A program made the position numbers and the translations under genes. Below the pieces are notes generated by a model. The model had not been told where the DNA came from. It saw nothing but the letters and a program-made list of their open reading frames with translations, and ran no database searches. Below, piece by piece: positions 7,355 to 8,335 of a stretch of 8,335 bases of DNA (position 1 is its first letter; each line of letters opens with the position of its first letter). Origin of the DNA: Methanocorpusculum sp. (GTDB lineage: Archaea > Halobacteriota > Methanomicrobia > Methanomicrobiales > Methanocorpusculaceae); NCBI GenBank assembly GCA_017555685.1, contig JAFZFW010000036.1:1-8335 (forward strand). The letters are read 5' to 3'.

Positions 7355-7362
7355 TATAAATA
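7355..7362 (+). promoter_or_regulatory. TATA box of the tRNA-Ile gene
   Basis: TATAAATA preceded by a purine-rich AAAAAAG that could be the TFB-recognition element. Its centre lies about 32 bases before the mature tRNA 5' end, so transcription would begin a few bases upstream and leave a short 5' leader for RNase P. Confidence 0.65.
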
Positions 7363-7390
7363 CATCAACAACATATCTTATAGGGTAACA

Positions 7391-7464
7391 GGGCGCGTAG
7401 CATAGCTAGGTGGTGCGCCCGGCTGATAACCGGGAGGTCATGAGTTCGAATCTCATCGTGCCCA
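7391..7464 (+). tRNA. tRNA-Ile (anticodon GAT)
   Basis: A complete 74-base cloverleaf without intron. The acceptor stem GGGCGCG pairs with CGTGCCC (one G-T pair), followed by discriminator A. The D stem is GCAT with GTGC around a 9-base loop. The anticodon stem is CCCGG/CCGGG with loop CTGATAA, so the anticodon is GAT, reading ATC and ATT codons. The variable loop is AGGTC and the T arm ATGAG-TTCGAAT-CTCAT is perfect. CCA is not encoded: the next bases are CTG. This is common in archaea, where it is added after transcription. A TATA box lies upstream and a T-rich terminator directly downstream, so it is a single-gene unit. Confidence 0.97.
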
Positions 7465-7544
7465 CTGTTTTTTCTTTTTCTTGTATTTCTGTAAAACAGT
7501 AATACGGTTCGCTTTCCTCACACAAAACTGTATCGAACCAGTTT
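7464..7544. repeat. Small inverted repeats in the tRNA / solute-binding-protein gap
   Basis: Three short inverted repeats lie in this 81-base stretch. ACTGTTTT (7464-7471) pairs with AAAACAGT (7493-7500). GGTTCG (7506-7511) pairs with CGAACC (7534-7539). AAACTG (7525-7530) pairs with CAGTTT (7539-7544) around an 8-base loop. The second and third overlap by one base and are mutually exclusive. They sit between two convergent transcription units and may help to end or protect the transcripts. At this length some could be chance. Confidence 0.4.
7468..7482 (+). terminator. T-rich terminator of tRNA-Ile
   Basis: T6-C-T5-C-TT starts four bases after the tRNA 3' end, a standard archaeal U-tract terminator without need for a hairpin. 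Confidence 0.75.
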
Positions 7545-7555
7545 GAAAATCAGAG

Positions 7556-7564
7556 AAAAAAAAA
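7556..7564 (-). terminator. T9 terminator of the solute-binding-protein gene
   Basis: Nine T residues on the - strand begin five bases after the stop codon of the leftward solute-binding-protein gene. This is a strong archaeal-type U-tract and marks that gene as the end of its transcript. Confidence 0.7.
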
Positions 7565-7569
7565 GTTGT

Positions 7570-8335
7570 TTAGTGATGTTCGGTCTCGAATGACATGACT
7601 TCATTCCATGGAAGCGACACCCATTCACCGTTTCTTACTTCCATCACATCATACTCCGGATAGCGGTCGCCGACTTCATCAAAGACAATTGCACCGGAAA
7701 GACCCACATAGCGGATTTTCCGCAGACCGTCGCGGATACTTTCTGCATCATAACCGTAACTGCCAATCGTCTGCGCGACCATCATCATCGCATCATAGCC
7801 GTAAATCGAGTCCTGGATCTTCATCGGAGCGCCGAACTTCTGTTCATATCGTATCGGGAAGTTCACATCCGAACCCTTCTTTGACGGGACTGCCGCAAGC
7901 ACCCCCTCAGAAATCGCTCCCGCGTGCGCGACCTCTGAACTTGCCGAGTTGTCGGTTACAATCCACTGCGGATGCAGTCCCACAGCATCAGTCATCTCCA
8001 GCAGTTCTACAAAGCTTGCAGAGTTCGGCGTCACGGCAAACACTGCATCCGGGCGAATCTCCTGCATCAGAGAAACCGCCTCAGCCATATCAAACTCCGT
8101 TTCATAGTCCTCAAGCGGAATCGTGATGACCGCCGCCGGCTCTTTATGGTAGGATTCAAGTTCCTCAACAAACAGCTCGGCAAGTCCTATTCCGTAACTG
8201 TCATCGGTATGGATAACCATCACCTTCTCAAATCCATCATTTCCGCCGACGATTTTACCCAGACCGATTCCCAGATACCGGTCAGACGAGACAATTCTGA
8301 AAACATACTCTCCGTACTCCCTCAGCTCATCTGAA
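7570..8335 (-). CDS. ABC transporter substrate-binding protein, branched-chain amino acid type (Peripla_BP_6), 5' part outside window
   Basis: The C-terminal 254 residues of a periplasmic-binding-protein type I receptor, usually an extracellular lipoprotein that passes amino acids or related compounds to a LivHMGF-type permease. The frame stays open to the right edge. Before the GTG at 8223 it reads FRIVSSDRYLGIGLGKIV and, after a few residues, GFEKV, then VMVIHTDDSYGIGLAELF. This is the classic hinge region of the family, so that GTG is not the start. Further on are IRPDAVFAVTPNSASFVELL, then QWIVTDNSAS, and a late segment with IYGYDAMMMVAQTIGSYGYDAESIRDGL, given here in pieces of one run. 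Near the end is IRYVGLSGAIVFDEVGDR, a typical family ending. The N-terminal signal and lipobox are outside the window. The ligand cannot be told from this part; branched-chain amino acids, amides or urea are possible. A T9 terminator follows the stop. Confidence 0.85.
   Translation of the reverse strand, partial: SDELREYGEYVFRIVSSDRYLGIGLGKIVGGNDGFEKVMVIHTDDSYGIGLAELFVEELESYHKEPAAVITIPLEDYETEFDMAEAVSLMQEIRPDAVFAVTPNSASFVELLEMTDAVGLHPQWIVTDNSASSEVAHAGAISEGVLAAVPSKKGSDVNFPIRYEQKFGAPMKIQDSIYGYDAMMMVAQTIGSYGYDAESIRDGLRKIRYVGLSGAIVFDEVGDRYPEYDVMEVRNGEWVSLPWNEVMSFETEHH

Noticed and set aside
7608..8126. 172-codon open frame on the + strand opposite the solute-binding-protein gene
   Set aside because: It is a Ser/His/Pro/Arg-rich low-quality translation; the - strand reads as a clear Peripla_BP_6 protein over the same bases.
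8221..8223. GTG as start codon of the solute-binding protein
   Set aside because: Conserved family sequence continues in frame upstream to the window edge, so the GTG is an internal valine codon.
1..8335. CRISPR array, insertion sequence, prophage or defence system
   Set aside because: I saw no regularly spaced repeats, transposase, integrase or terminal inverted repeats. The genes are housekeeping or accessory metabolism, with codon use that looks uniform by eye.

Overview
The window is archaeal and most likely from a hydrogenotrophic methanogen of the Methanomicrobiales, with Methanocorpusculum-like organisms a good candidate. The signs are a tRNA gene without an encoded CCA, AT-rich TATA-type boxes, U-tract terminators, separate IorA and IorB subunits, and a tetrapyrrole cluster that runs from glutamate semialdehyde to precorrin-2. 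The genus is an inference from protein style, not a match I could run.

Left part, + strand (1-2509): three overlapping genes form a tetrapyrrole operon. The 3' part of hemL (glutamate-1-semialdehyde aminotransferase) overlaps hemC (hydroxymethylbilane synthase) by 10 bases, and hemC overlaps cobA (uroporphyrinogen-III C-methyltransferase) by 4. They cover the route from glutamate semialdehyde towards precorrin-2, the branch point for siroheme, cobalamin and coenzyme F430. Two enzymes of the route are not in the window: HemB (porphobilinogen synthase) and HemD (uroporphyrinogen-III synthase).

Middle, - strand (7285 down to 2530): five genes lie head to tail with almost no spacing. The order is iorA, iorB, a class V aminotransferase/cysteine desulfurase, an unrecognised 119-residue protein, and an alpha/beta hydrolase. 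IorAB is the ferredoxin-dependent indolepyruvate (aryl-pyruvate) oxidoreductase, which interconverts aryl-pyruvates and aryl-acetyl-CoA. iorA/iorB and the 119-residue gene/hydrolase are each joined by ATGA overlaps. A run of six U residues sits in the 8-base gap between iorB and the desulfurase gene. This operon converges on cobA with only 20 bases between the stop codons.

Right part: a divergent AT-rich promoter region (7286-7390) separates iorA from a + strand tRNA-Ile(GAT) gene (7391-7464). After it come the tRNA's T-rich terminator, a short region of small inverted repeats, the T-tract terminator of the next - strand gene, and then the C-terminal part of a branched-chain-amino-acid-type ABC solute-binding protein that runs off the right edge.

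Most of the window is conventional metabolism. The least explained part is the desulfurase, 119-residue protein and hydrolase trio attached to iorAB. I see no CRISPR array, insertion sequence, phage gene or other mobile element.
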